Assembly (NCBI RefSeq): GCF_014168815.1
Contig: NZ_AP021972.1
Location: 248,001-312,000 of the forward strand
Source: Klebsiella sp. WP3-W18-ESBL-02
Lineage (GTDB): Bacteria; Pseudomonadota; Gammaproteobacteria; Enterobacterales; Enterobacteriaceae
Reading direction: 5' to 3'
DNA: 64,000 nucleotides
Part shown: in pieces, positions 9,146 to 17,784 of the stretch
Layout of the letters: the number at the start of each line of letters is the position of its first letter
Numbering within the stretch: position 1 is the first letter of the stretch
Made by a program: the position numbers and the translations under genes
Notes under the pieces: model-generated
Told to the model about the DNA's origin: nothing
Seen by the model: the letters and a program-made list of their open reading frames with translations, nothing else
Database searches by the model: none

Positions 9146-10330
9146 TTATTTTTTTGTCGTTAACCCGGTAAGCAGCCCGGTGATACCACCCAGCGGGTTA
9201 CTCGTCGTCGTTGTCCCGCTGCTGGTGCTTCCGCTGGCGGTGGCCGTCGTGGAGGAGCTGACGTTCAGGCTGCCCGTCAGCGAACTGACCGTCGCCCCCA
9301 GCGAGGCATTGGCCAGCAGTCCACCGCCGCTGCTGCCGGTACTGCTGCCGCTGCCGGTAGTCGCGGTGGCCGGTTTCACCAGACCGCCCGCATCGGTGAC
9401 GATGTTACCGACGCTCGAGACCACCTGGCCTACGCCGCTCAGCGCTGGCGTTGTGGTGCCAACCTGGGTTCCGACGCCGCTGACGGCACCGCCGACCTGA
9501 GCCAGCAGACCGTTAACCGGCGTGCCTAATCCGGTCGCGGTGCCCACGCCCTGGGTAACGCCCTGTACGCCGGACAGCGTGTTATTCACCACGGAGGTCA
9601 CGCCGGTTGTTGCGGCGGTGACGCCCGGGCTTTGCAGGGTGCTGGTCAATCCGGTTCCGGTGCCGCTAACGAGTTGTCCTGCGCTGTTAACGACGTTGCC
9701 GACAACGCCAGTCACCCCAGCAACGGGAGTGCCCGAGGTGCTGGTGGCCAGACCGCTACCGACGCTAGACACCGTGTTGCCCAGTACGGTTACGGTGCTG
9801 GTGGTTCCCTGCAGCGTCGTTCCCAGACCATTGGTATTGGAGGCATTGCCAAGGCCGTTAGTGACGCCGGTTCCCAGCGTATCGACGGCGTTACCCACGC
9901 CGCTAACCGTTGTTGAAATCGTCGAGGTGACCGGGTTGTTGCCGGTGGTGGTCGCCAACTGGCTGCCCAGACCGCTCAGCGTGTCGCCCACTCCGGAAAC
10001 CGCGCTACCTGTGTCACCGATGATGCTGTTAACTGAATTCTGCGCGGTGGTGCCGCCACCGGTTCCACCGCCTGTGCCGCCGCCCGTTCCGCCACCGGTA
10101 CCACCACCTGTGCCGCCGCCCGTTCCGCCGCCGGTACCACCACCTGTGCCGCCGCCAGAGCCACTGCCGTCACTGCCACTACCGTCGCCGCCCGAACCGC
10201 TGCCTTGGGTCGTGCCATTTTTGGCCGTTGAATGAGAGCCCCCGCCGCTTCCGCTACAGGCAGAGAGAGAGAATGCAATAAGAACCGCCACAGCAATAAC
10301 GCTTAAGTGGCTAACGTTTTTAGAGTCCAT
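9146..10330 (-). CDS. Low-complexity Gly/Thr/Ser/Val-rich lipoprotein, likely partner of the TpsB-type transporter
   Basis: The start at 10330 has GGAG at a 7-nt spacing; the ATG at 10336 is too close to that site. The 394-residue protein has a lipoprotein signal with lipobox LSAC (Cys25) and Ser at +2, which predicts outer-membrane sorting. A Gly/Ser/Asp linker is followed by nine GGGT units. Then come about 250 residues of VGxxVxxxGxxL-like repeats rich in small residues. After Cys25 I see no Arg, Glu, Met, Cys or aromatic residue. The repeated middle resembles proteins annotated as bacterial collagen-like middle regions, which is an impression and not a search result. No TPS secretion domain (NPNL/NPNG) is visible. 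Its place 104 bp upstream of the TpsB gene suggests a functional pair. Confidence 0.75.
   Translation of the reverse strand: MDSKNVSHLSVIAVAVLIAFSLSACSGSGGGSHSTAKNGTTQGSGSGGDGSGSDGSGSGGGTGGGTGGGTGGGTGGGTGGGTGGGTGGGTGGGTTAQNSVNSIIGDTGSAVSGVGDTLSGLGSQLATTTGNNPVTSTISTTVSGVGNAVDTLGTGVTNGLGNASNTNGLGTTLQGTTSTVTVLGNTVSSVGSGLATSTSGTPVAGVTGVVGNVVNSAGQLVSGTGTGLTSTLQSPGVTAATTGVTSVVNNTLSGVQGVTQGVGTATGLGTPVNGLLAQVGGAVSGVGTQVGTTTPALSGVGQVVSSVGNIVTDAGGLVKPATATTGSGSSTGSSGGGLLANASLGATVSSLTGSLNVSSSTTATASGSTSSGTTTTSNPLGGITGLLTGLTTKK
10049..10156 (-). repeat. Nine tandem 12-bp units encoding GGGT
   Basis: Nine 12-bp units encode (GGGT)9. Third-base choices form a higher-order pattern of about 36 bp in part of the array, which points to growth by slippage or unequal exchange. 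Confidence 0.85.
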
Positions 10331-10691
10331 GATCATACTCCACCAGTTAAAACGCCGAGTGCGTATTAGTCAGTGTAAGTTCAAAATTACGCCTTGCATG
10401 TGGCGTTTCTTTTCATACGAAAGGATGAATTAATCTGATTTAATTTAAGGATAAACAAAGTCTGCTATGTAAAATAATATGTTCTTAGGAAACATATCGT
10501 TACTTTGTTTTTAACATGTTAAGCAGCATTAAATAATCAATTGAGATATGTAGCGGTAATGAAATGAGGGGATAAATTGGGACTAATCCGATCGGTTGAA
10601 TAAGGTGGGGTGAATGCTTTGTTATTTTAAATAACATAGAGAGACTGTTGGCTATATTAGCCCCTGAAATCAGAGGCTAATATATCATATA
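10331..10691. other. AT-rich intergenic region upstream of the lipoprotein gene
   Basis: No gene is visible in these 361 bp. The part near 10331-10620 is AT-rich and should hold the promoter of the lipoprotein gene. ATATTAGCC (10653-10661) and GGCTAATAT (10674-10682) form a perfect 9-bp inverted repeat just downstream of avtA, possibly its terminator, though no U tract follows. Confidence 0.5.
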
Positions 10692-11945
10692 TTACTGATG
10701 TTCCCGCCAGGCTATTTCAATTTCCTCGGCGAGGATTTTTACCCCGGCTTCAATTTTGTCCGGCTCCGGCACATAGTTCATGCGCATGCACTGGTGCGTA
10801 TGTTCCCAGGGCTTATCCAATCCAGGGAAGAATACATCACCAGGGACCATCAGCACGCCGCGCTTTTTCAGGCGCTGATAGAGCGTTTCCGTCGTAATGG
10901 GCAGATCTTTAAACCACAGCCACAGGAAAATAGCGCCTTCCGGTTTGTGAATAAGGCAGCGCTCCTCCGGCAAATAGCGGCGGATCGTGGCGATCGTTTC
11001 CTGCACGCGCTGGTAGTAGAAAGGCTTAATGACCGTTTCTGACAGGCGCAGCAGATCGCGGCGTTTAATCATTTCACACATGATGGCTGGCCCAATCCCG
11101 CCTGGGGCGAGGCTGATGATGCCGTTCATATTGCTGATGGCGGTGATGATTTTCTCATCGGCAATAATGATGCCGCAGCGGCTGCCCGGCAGGCCTAATT
11201 TCGACAAGCTCATGCACAGTACGATGTTCGAATTCCACAGCGGCGTTGCCTGGCTGAAGATAATCCCCGGGAAAGGCACGCCGTAGGCGTTGTCGATGAT
11301 AAGCGGCACGCCGTGCTGTTGAGCCAGCGTGTCTAACTGCTTCAGCTCGTCATCGGTGATGACGTTACCCGTCGGGTTGGTGGGGCGTGAGACGCAGATC
11401 ATGCCGGTATCTTCGCCGATTGGCAGATTTTCGAAATCGACGTGGTACTTAAACTGGCCCTCTGGCAGGCGCTCAATTTGCGGGCGGGTGGAAACGAAAA
11501 GATCATCTTCGAGGCCCGCGTCGGCGTAACCGATATACTCCGGAGTGAGGGGGAAAAGGACCTTTCGAGTCGTACCGTCGGCGCAGCGGCCGGCGAACAG
11601 ATTGAACAAGTAGAAAAATGCGCTTTGGCTGCCATTTGTCAGTGCAATATTCTGTGGGCCAATATCCCAACCTAATTCTTCGCGCAGCATCTCGGCGAGT
11701 ACAACGAGTAGCTCATTTTTCCCCTGCGGACCATCGTAATTGCATAGCGCTTCAGCCGCTTTGCCGTTTTCCAGCATATCCGCCAGCAGATTATTGAAGT
11801 AGGCGTTCATCTCTGGAATCTGTGCCGGGTTGCCGCCGCCTAGCATGATTGCGCCTGGGGTGCGTAAACCGTCGTTGAGGTCCTCCATCAGGCGTGTAAT
11901 GCCTGAATGGCGGGTGAATTTGTCGCCGAAAAGTGAAAATGTCAT
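10692..11945 (-). CDS. avtA: Valine-pyruvate aminotransferase AvtA
   Basis: A PLP fold-type I aminotransferase that interconverts valine + pyruvate and 2-ketoisovalerate + alanine in the cytoplasm. The start at 11945 (MTFSLFGDKFTRHSG) gives 417 residues, the E. coli length. The open frame extends 56 codons further upstream, but that part is non-homologous. The PLP lysine lies in SLSKLGLPGSRCG; SRPTNPTGNV and DNAYGVPFPG are the other cofactor-pocket segments. It is flanked by malS on the same strand with a terminator between. Confidence 0.95.
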   Translation of the reverse strand: MTFSLFGDKFTRHSGITRLMEDLNDGLRTPGAIMLGGGNPAQIPEMNAYFNNLLADMLENGKAAEALCNYDGPQGKNELLVVLAEMLREELGWDIGPQNIALTNGSQSAFFYLFNLFAGRCADGTTRKVLFPLTPEYIGYADAGLEDDLFVSTRPQIERLPEGQFKYHVDFENLPIGEDTGMICVSRPTNPTGNVITDDELKQLDTLAQQHGVPLIIDNAYGVPFPGIIFSQATPLWNSNIVLCMSLSKLGLPGSRCGIIIADEKIITAISNMNGIISLAPGGIGPAIMCEMIKRRDLLRLSETVIKPFYYQRVQETIATIRRYLPEERCLIHKPEGAIFLWLWFKDLPITTETLYQRLKKRGVLMVPGDVFFPGLDKPWEHTHQCMRMNYVPEPDKIEAGVKILAEEIEIAWREHQ

Positions 11946-12080
11946 AGCCGATTTTCTATTGCTCATTCTGTGAAGTAGGTAACGATAACGCCACTCACGA
12001 TGGGGTGCAAATGGGCTTTTGAGGGTTGGCTCAGTCGAAAAATTGAGAAAGTAGCGGATTTCTGGTTTTTTATTCTGTAA

Positions 12081-12105
12081 AGGCCCGCGCTCAAGCCGCG
12101 GGCCT
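12081..12105 (-). terminator. Terminator after malS
   Basis: AGGCCCGCG (12081-12089) and CGCGGGCCT (12097-12105) form a perfect 9-bp stem downstream of malS on the minus strand, followed by TTACAGAAT; the U tract is weak. Confidence 0.6.
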
Positions 12106-12118
12106 GGAAGCATATAAA

Positions 12119-14158
12119 TTAGCGGTTACCAGCCCAGATCACCATGACCTTGTCTTCACCGTGTACGCGAACAAAACCGTACCCGTCAGTCAGGCTGAGC
12201 GTTGTTTGCTGACCTTCGCCAATGGCCGAATGACGTGCGCGGAACTGTCCCAGTTTCTGCCAGTGTGCGACCGTATCGGCAGATTTTCCTGCGACGTCCT
12301 GCCAGTTCATTGACGATCGCGTACCCTGGAGCGGGTCGGAGCCGGTGGGGCCAAACGGGCGCTCGGACTCATCGCCGTAGAAGATTTGCACCGCGCCCGG
12401 TGCGAGCAGCAGCAGCTCGGCGGCGTTACCGCCTTTCTCCCGGAACAGACGGGTATCGTGCGATGAGAGGTAGCTCAGGACGTTAAACTGCTGCAGCTTG
12501 TCGGCCATTTGCTGCCAGGTCTGGTCGATATTCGCCAGGCAGGCGCTGGCTTTCGCGGCCTGCTCCTGGTAATCAAAGTTGATCATGGCGTCGAAGCCGT
12601 GGCGATAGTAGTCGCTTTGCATCACGCCGTGGCCCCACGCTTCGCCGGTCATCCAGAACGGCGCGTCGTCCATGGCTTTCTGCGGGTTGGCCTTTTTCCA
12701 CGCTGCCAGCGCGTCCACCGACTGCGATTTAAGCTGCTGCCAGGCGGCAAGCTCAACGTGTTTGGCGGTATCAACGCGGAAACCGTCAATGCCGTAGTCG
12801 CGTACCCATTGGCTGAGCCAGTGGGTGAGGTAGTCACGCGGCGTAAAGCCGTCGATGGCGCGAGCCGCGGTATCCGGCTTATGGTGATAGAAGTTCGGTA
12901 GCCCACTGGGCACGGTGGATTCCGTTTTCAGGTCAGGTAAAAAGGCCAGCGACAGGGTTAAGTCATCGAAACCGGGGTTGTCATAGTCGCCAATATCGGT
13001 GCGGATCCACGCTTTACCCCACCATTTCTCCCATGCGGCTTTATCGCTGAAGTTGATGTAATCATTAAAACTGTGCCAGCTCTGCCCCGGACCGGGTCGC
13101 CAATCGGTCCAGCGCGATCCCAGCGTTTTCGTCAGTTCATCGCCTTTCAGATACAGCGCGCCGAACTGATACGTCTGCATGTCGGCGAGGGTGGCGTAGC
13201 CGGTGTGGTTCATCACAACGTCGAACAGAATGCGGATGCCGCGTTGATGAGCTCCGTCAACCAGCGCGCGCAGATCGTCTTCGTTTCCCATATTGGCATC
13301 CAGGCGGGTCCAGTCCTGGGTGTAGTAACCGTGGTACGCATAGTGCGGGAAATCGCCCTTAGTACCGCCGCCGACCCAGCCATGAATCTGTTCCAGCGGC
13401 GAGCTTATCCACAGCGCGTTCACGCCCAGCTGTTGCAGGTAGTCGAGCTTGCTGGTGAGGCCTTTCAGGTCGCCGCCGTGGAAGGTGCCAATTTCCTGCA
13501 TCCCATCTTTATGGCGACCGTAGCTGTTGTCGTTGCTCGGATCGCCGTTGACGTAGCGGTCGGTCAGGACGAAGTAAACGGTGGCGTTGTGCCAGCTAAA
13601 CGGTGCGCTGGCGGTGACGTCGGCGCTCTCCAGCAGCAGCAGGCCATTGCTGTTATCCGCTGGCTGTAGGGTTATTTTTCCCTGCGTCACGACAGCGGTC
13701 TGTCCGCTGTAAAAGTCACGCACGCGGCTGCCTTCAGCGAAGGTACTGCCGACATCAAGCGTCAGCGGCTTGCCGTCCCAGCGCGGGCATTGGCGTGCGT
13801 TGACCTTTACGCTGGCGTTATCCGGCGCGCTTTCGACGGCAATCGTCAGCGTGGGCGTGCCCGAACGGGTATCAATCTCGAGCGTGTAGTTGCCGTCGCG
13901 GAATAAGCGCCACTGTGGCGCATCGCCCTGGCAGGGTTCAAGCGACAGCATCTGATTCAGACGAATCGCCGTGGCCGGTTGCCAGCACTGTTGGTCAAGA
14001 TTCAACCTTAACGGGCGAGTACCCTTTGTGAGCATTTTCTGACTGCTGAATTTTCCCGTGCCATCGGCGGCAAAAGCGGGGAAATCCTGCGTCGTCCAGC
14101 CGGCGGTGCTGGCAAAGGCGGGGAGCATGAGTAGCGGTATCAGGGCGGCGTGCTTCAT
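12119..14158 (-). CDS. malS: Periplasmic alpha-amylase MalS
   Basis: This 679-residue GH13 enzyme (E. coli 676) hydrolyses maltodextrins in the periplasm. A short signal peptide (MKHAALIPLLMLPAFASTAG) is followed by a beta-rich N-terminal region. The GH13 barrel starts near residue 190 (NATVYFVLTDRYVNGDPSND). The four conserved segments are present: FDVVMNH; GFRVDTAKH with the catalytic Asp; MTGEAWG with the acid Glu; and LSSHDT. It is monocistronic. Confidence 0.95.
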   Translation of the reverse strand: MKHAALIPLLMLPAFASTAGWTTQDFPAFAADGTGKFSSQKMLTKGTRPLRLNLDQQCWQPATAIRLNQMLSLEPCQGDAPQWRLFRDGNYTLEIDTRSGTPTLTIAVESAPDNASVKVNARQCPRWDGKPLTLDVGSTFAEGSRVRDFYSGQTAVVTQGKITLQPADNSNGLLLLESADVTASAPFSWHNATVYFVLTDRYVNGDPSNDNSYGRHKDGMQEIGTFHGGDLKGLTSKLDYLQQLGVNALWISSPLEQIHGWVGGGTKGDFPHYAYHGYYTQDWTRLDANMGNEDDLRALVDGAHQRGIRILFDVVMNHTGYATLADMQTYQFGALYLKGDELTKTLGSRWTDWRPGPGQSWHSFNDYINFSDKAAWEKWWGKAWIRTDIGDYDNPGFDDLTLSLAFLPDLKTESTVPSGLPNFYHHKPDTAARAIDGFTPRDYLTHWLSQWVRDYGIDGFRVDTAKHVELAAWQQLKSQSVDALAAWKKANPQKAMDDAPFWMTGEAWGHGVMQSDYYRHGFDAMINFDYQEQAAKASACLANIDQTWQQMADKLQQFNVLSYLSSHDTRLFREKGGNAAELLLLAPGAVQIFYGDESERPFGPTGSDPLQGTRSSMNWQDVAGKSADTVAHWQKLGQFRARHSAIGEGQQTTLSLTDGYGFVRVHGEDKVMVIWAGNR

Positions 14159-14465
14159 AGCGTTATCCTATGTCAGAACGTTTTTTCCTAGTGTGCCAGC
14201 GGCTTATCACACTGTGCTCCTCCTGGAGGAAGGAGGAGGGCAAGGGCTGAGTGATGGCGGTCAAAATATGAACTAAAATGAGATGCGTCCGGCATTTTGT
14301 CGGCGTAGTTTGTCTTATGCTGAATCGCGTCCGTTTGTGCGTTTAGGAATCGGACTATTTCTCAGACGTGCGTTGGCGGGCTATTTTTGCTATAATTTGA
14401 GATTAAGCTCTCAATTTTATGAAATAAGAAGGCGTTGGAATGATGACATCCGACCAGGAGACCTA
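14159..14465. promoter_or_regulatory. malS/bax divergent intergenic region
   Basis: No gene is seen. Two GGAGGA hexamers at 14225-14230 and 14232-14237, upstream of malS, resemble the core of MalT boxes (GGGGAKGAGG). This fits the known MalT control of malS but is a weak match. A TATAAT-like element (TATAATTTG) lies at 14391-14399 in front of bax. Confidence 0.4.
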
Positions 14466-15287
14466 ATGATATCGACTCCCATTCGACGATATGGGGCAGC
14501 GATACTTATGTTACTCATCTGTACTTTTTCAGGTGGGGTGTTCGCAAAAACACACACGGTAACAAAGCATCAAAAAGCCTCGGTAACAAAGACAAGTCAT
14601 AGTAAGGCCAGCAGTAAACAAGAGTATTCTCGCAATAGTGTAAAGAGCAGTTCACTTCCTGATTTGCGAAAATACCCTTCCGGAACCCCAAGGAAAAGAG
14701 CGTTTCTCCGGACGGTAATGCCTTATATCACGAGTCAAAATGCTGCTATCACGGCGGATCGTAACTGGCTGGTATCAAAACAGTACGAAGGCCGCTGGTC
14801 GCCGTCTGAACGCGCGCGTCTGAAAGATATCGCCGCACGTTACAAAGTCAGCTGGAACGGCAATACCCGTAAGGTGCCGTGGAACGCGCTGCTTGAACGT
14901 GTCGATATTATTCCAGGCAGCATGGTCGCCACCATGGCGGCTGCAGAGAGCGGCTGGGGTACGTCCAAGCTGGCTCGCGCGAATAACAACCTGTTCGGCA
15001 TGAAGTGCGGTAAGGGCTGTAAAAACGGCACGGGCTCGGTGAATGGTTATACCAAGTTCGACTCCGTGAAAGAGTCCGTTCAGGCTTATGCCACGAACCT
15101 GAATACGCACCCGGCCTATGCCTCGTTCCGTAAGTCTCGCGCCCAGCTGCGTAAGACGGATCAGGAAGTGACCGCGACGGCGATGATTCACAAGCTGAAG
15201 GGCTATTCGACCAAAGGTTCGAGCTATAACGACTATCTGTTCGCTATGTATCAGGACAACCAGCGTCTGATTGCGGCACACATGTAA
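14466..15287 (+). CDS. bax: Bax protein, glucosaminidase-like
   Basis: The start at 14466 has an AGGAG ribosome site and gives 273 residues, against 274 in E. coli; the open frame extends 61 codons upstream without homology. A signal-like N-terminus (RRYGAAILMLLICTFSGGVFA) is followed by a basic, Ser-rich linker. The mannosyl-glycoprotein endo-beta-N-acetylglucosaminidase domain (FlgJ/LytD fold) runs from about residue 130. It holds the catalytic-type Glu in AAAESGWGTSK and the NNNLFGMKC motif. The protein is probably exported and may act on peptidoglycan. Its biological role is unknown. Confidence 0.9.
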   Translation: MISTPIRRYGAAILMLLICTFSGGVFAKTHTVTKHQKASVTKTSHSKASSKQEYSRNSVKSSSLPDLRKYPSGTPRKRAFLRTVMPYITSQNAAITADRNWLVSKQYEGRWSPSERARLKDIAARYKVSWNGNTRKVPWNALLERVDIIPGSMVATMAAAESGWGTSKLARANNNLFGMKCGKGCKNGTGSVNGYTKFDSVKESVQAYATNLNTHPAYASFRKSRAQLRKTDQEVTATAMIHKLKGYSTKGSSYNDYLFAMYQDNQRLIAAHM

Positions 15288-15301
15288 TTAGCGCTGAAGA
15301 T

Positions 15302-15330
15302 AAAAAGGCCTTCCATTGGAAGGCCTTTTT
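15302..15330 (+). terminator. Terminator after bax
   Basis: AAAAAGGCCTTCC pairs with GGAAGGCCTTTTT across a short loop. Its symmetry suggests it also serves the convergent xylR. Confidence 0.85.
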
Positions 15331-15346
15331 GCTTTGTGGGCGGTGA

Positions 15347-16531
15347 TTATGCCGGAATCAGCGTTTCGCTATGCTGCTCGCGATACTCTTTTGGCGTGGT
15401 GTCATACTCTTTTTTGAATACCGAATAGAAATACTGCAACGACGGGTAACCGCACATCTGCGAGATTTCATTGATCGACAACGAGGTAGAAACCAGCAGG
15501 CTACGCGCCTTTTCCAGCTTCTCGCTGTGAATGACCGCGTGGATGGTTTCGCCCACTTCTTCTTTAAAACGTTTCTCCAGGTTTGACCGGGAGATCCCCA
15601 CAGCATCCAGCACCTGTTCGACCTTAATGCCTTTACAAGCGTTGTTACGGATGTAGTGCATAGCCTGAATCACGGCCGGGTCGTTCAGCGAACGGTAGTC
15701 GGTTGAGCGTCGCGCCATGACCCGCATCGGCGGCACCAGCACCCGCTGCAAAGGCAGCACCTCGTTATCGAGCAAACGCTGCATCAGCTTGGCGGCCTGA
15801 TAACCCATTTGCCGCGCGCCCTGCGCCACCGAAGACAGCGCCACGCGCGACAGGTAGCGGGTCAGCTCTTCGTTATCAATACCGATGACGCACAGCTTCT
15901 CCGGCACGGGAATATGCAGGTGTTCACAGGCTTGTAGGATATGCCGGGCGCGGGAATCGGTAACCGCAATAATCCCGGTTTGCGGCGGCAGCGTTTGCAG
16001 CCAGTCGGCCAGACGATTCTGCGCGTGCTGCCAGTTCTCCGGCGCGGTTTCCTGACCTTGGTAGATCACGCCGCGGTACTTCTCTTTGGCAACAATCTGA
16101 CTGAAGGCGTATTCCCGCTCTTCGGCCCAGCGTTTGCCGCTGGCCGCCGGCAGGCCGTAGAAAGCGAAGCGGTGAACGCCTTTCTCTTTAAGATGCAAAA
16201 AAGCGCTTTCAACCAGCGCAGAGTTATCGGTCGCAATGTAGTGAACGGGTGGGTACTGTTCCTGACGGTGATAGGAGCCGCCAACGCCGACGATAGGCAC
16301 CTTAACGTCGGTCAGCAGCGCTTCAATAGTGGGGTCGTCGTAGTCGGCGATCACGCCGTCGCCCAGCCACTCTTTGATATTTTCGATACGCGCGCGAAAA
16401 TCTTCCTCTATGAAGATGTCCCACTCTGACTGTGACGCCTGTAAATATTCGCCGACGCCTTCAACCACCTGGCGGTCAAAAGCTTTGTTGGCGTTAAATA
16501 ACAGCGTCACGCGGTGACGTTTTCCAAACAT
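15347..16531 (-). CDS. xylR: Xylose operon activator XylR
   Basis: This 394-residue regulator (E. coli 392) has an N-terminal periplasmic-binding-like xylose sensor of the LacI/GalR type, with no N-terminal HTH, and a C-terminal AraC DNA-binding domain from about residue 285. Its two HTHs are GIKVEQVLDAVGISRSNLEKRF and SINEISQMCGYPSLQYFYSVF. With xylose it activates xylAB and xylFGH. It lies downstream of xylFGH on the same strand, as in E. coli. Confidence 0.96.
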   Translation of the reverse strand: MFGKRHRVTLLFNANKAFDRQVVEGVGEYLQASQSEWDIFIEEDFRARIENIKEWLGDGVIADYDDPTIEALLTDVKVPIVGVGGSYHRQEQYPPVHYIATDNSALVESAFLHLKEKGVHRFAFYGLPAASGKRWAEEREYAFSQIVAKEKYRGVIYQGQETAPENWQHAQNRLADWLQTLPPQTGIIAVTDSRARHILQACEHLHIPVPEKLCVIGIDNEELTRYLSRVALSSVAQGARQMGYQAAKLMQRLLDNEVLPLQRVLVPPMRVMARRSTDYRSLNDPAVIQAMHYIRNNACKGIKVEQVLDAVGISRSNLEKRFKEEVGETIHAVIHSEKLEKARSLLVSTSLSINEISQMCGYPSLQYFYSVFKKEYDTTPKEYREQHSETLIPA

Positions 16532-16602
16532 GGTTCAGGGTTCCTCGTGAATCATGAGAGGGTGCCGCCGGCCACTGAATCGGCGACACCACGGCCAGGC
16601 CA

Positions 16603-17784
16603 TTACGCGCGCCGCTTGGTGGCTGAATCCATCCAGACGGCAAGCAATAAAATCGCACCTTTGACGATATATTGCCAGAAAGTGGGCACGTCCATCATAC
16701 TCATTCCGTTATCCAGCGACGCCATAATAAATGCCCCCATTACCGCCCCGGCGACGCTGCCGACGCCGCCCGCCAGGCTGGTGCCGCCAATCACGCAGGC
16801 GGCAATGGCATCCAGCTCGGCAATGTTTCCCGCCGATGGCGATCCGGCACCGAGGCGCGAGCTAAGAATCAGCCCGGCAATCGCCACCATCAGGCCGTTA
16901 ATGGCAAAGACCGCCAGCTTGTTACGTTCGACGTTAATCCCGGAAAGGCGCGCCGCCTCAATATTGCCGCCGATGGCGTAAATACGGCGGCCGAATGCGG
17001 TACGGGTGGCCATAAACATACCGCCCAGCAGCAGCAGCGTTAACAGCAGCACCGGCGTTGGGACGCCACGATAGTCGTTGAGCAACCAGATAGCGCCCAG
17101 TACGATCACGGCGGTCAGCGCCTGACGTCCTACCACGCCGCCAGAGGCAGGCGTCGCTAGCCCCAGCGCCTGGCGACGCGTGCGCCCGCGCCACTGCCAG
17201 GCAATAAACGCCATCAGCCCGACGGCGCCGAAGGTAAAGCCGATGCCATCCGGCAGATAGCTTTGACCAATTTGCGACATTGCCGCGCTGGTCGGTGACA
17301 CGGTGGTGCCGTTGGTGATGCCAATCAGGATCCCACGGAATGCCAGCATGCCCGCAAGGGTCACGATAAACGACGGCACTTTGCGATAGGCCACCCACCA
17401 ACCGTTCCAGGCACCCAGCACCAGCCCCATGGCCAGCGTGACGATGATAGTCAGCGGCAGCGGCCAGCCGAGCCAGACGTCAAAAATTGCCGCCGCGCCG
17501 CCCAGCAGGCCCATCATTGAGCCAACGGAAAGGTCAATTTCGGCCGAGATAATGACGAACACCATCCCGACGGCGAGAATGCCGGTAATCGCGGTTTGAC
17601 GCAGCAGGTTGGAGACGTTACGCGCGCTCAGGTAGGCGCCGTCGGTGGTCCAGGTAAAAAACAGCATGATCACGACAATTGCCGCGATCATCACGAAAAC
17701 CTGTAAATTCAACGATGTTAGCCGCAGTGCCGGGGCCGTTGCCGGGGCGGCCAGTTTCATTTCAGACGGATTGTGTTTCGACAT
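16603..17784 (-). CDS. xylH: Xylose ABC transporter permease XylH
   Basis: A 393-residue inner-membrane permease of the ribose/xylose (CUT2, RbsC-like) family with about ten hydrophobic segments. The cytoplasmic RLSGINVERNKLAVFAINGL segment and the conserved LDAIAACVIGGTSLAGG loop are near residues 290-345. Its 5' end overlaps xylG by 23 bp, which indicates translational coupling. Confidence 0.95.
   Translation of the reverse strand: MSKHNPSEMKLAAPATAPALRLTSLNLQVFVMIAAIVVIMLFFTWTTDGAYLSARNVSNLLRQTAITGILAVGMVFVIISAEIDLSVGSMMGLLGGAAAIFDVWLGWPLPLTIIVTLAMGLVLGAWNGWWVAYRKVPSFIVTLAGMLAFRGILIGITNGTTVSPTSAAMSQIGQSYLPDGIGFTFGAVGLMAFIAWQWRGRTRRQALGLATPASGGVVGRQALTAVIVLGAIWLLNDYRGVPTPVLLLTLLLLGGMFMATRTAFGRRIYAIGGNIEAARLSGINVERNKLAVFAINGLMVAIAGLILSSRLGAGSPSAGNIAELDAIAACVIGGTSLAGGVGSVAGAVMGAFIMASLDNGMSMMDVPTFWQYIVKGAILLLAVWMDSATKRRA

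Noticed and set aside
9522..10235. A 237-codon Pro/Val-rich frame on the plus strand
   Set aside because: It is the shadow of the Gly/Thr-rich lipoprotein gene; Gly codons read in reverse give Pro and Ala. The lipoprotein has a signal peptide, lipobox and ribosome site.
10331..10691. Possible small RNA in the AT-rich region before the lipoprotein gene
   Set aside because: Only one 9-bp hairpin without a U tract was seen; the region is sufficiently explained as promoter and avtA 3' end.
10692..12113. N-terminal extension of AvtA by 56 residues
   Set aside because: The extra part is translated from the malS terminator region and has no similarity to AvtA. The start at 11945 gives the standard length.
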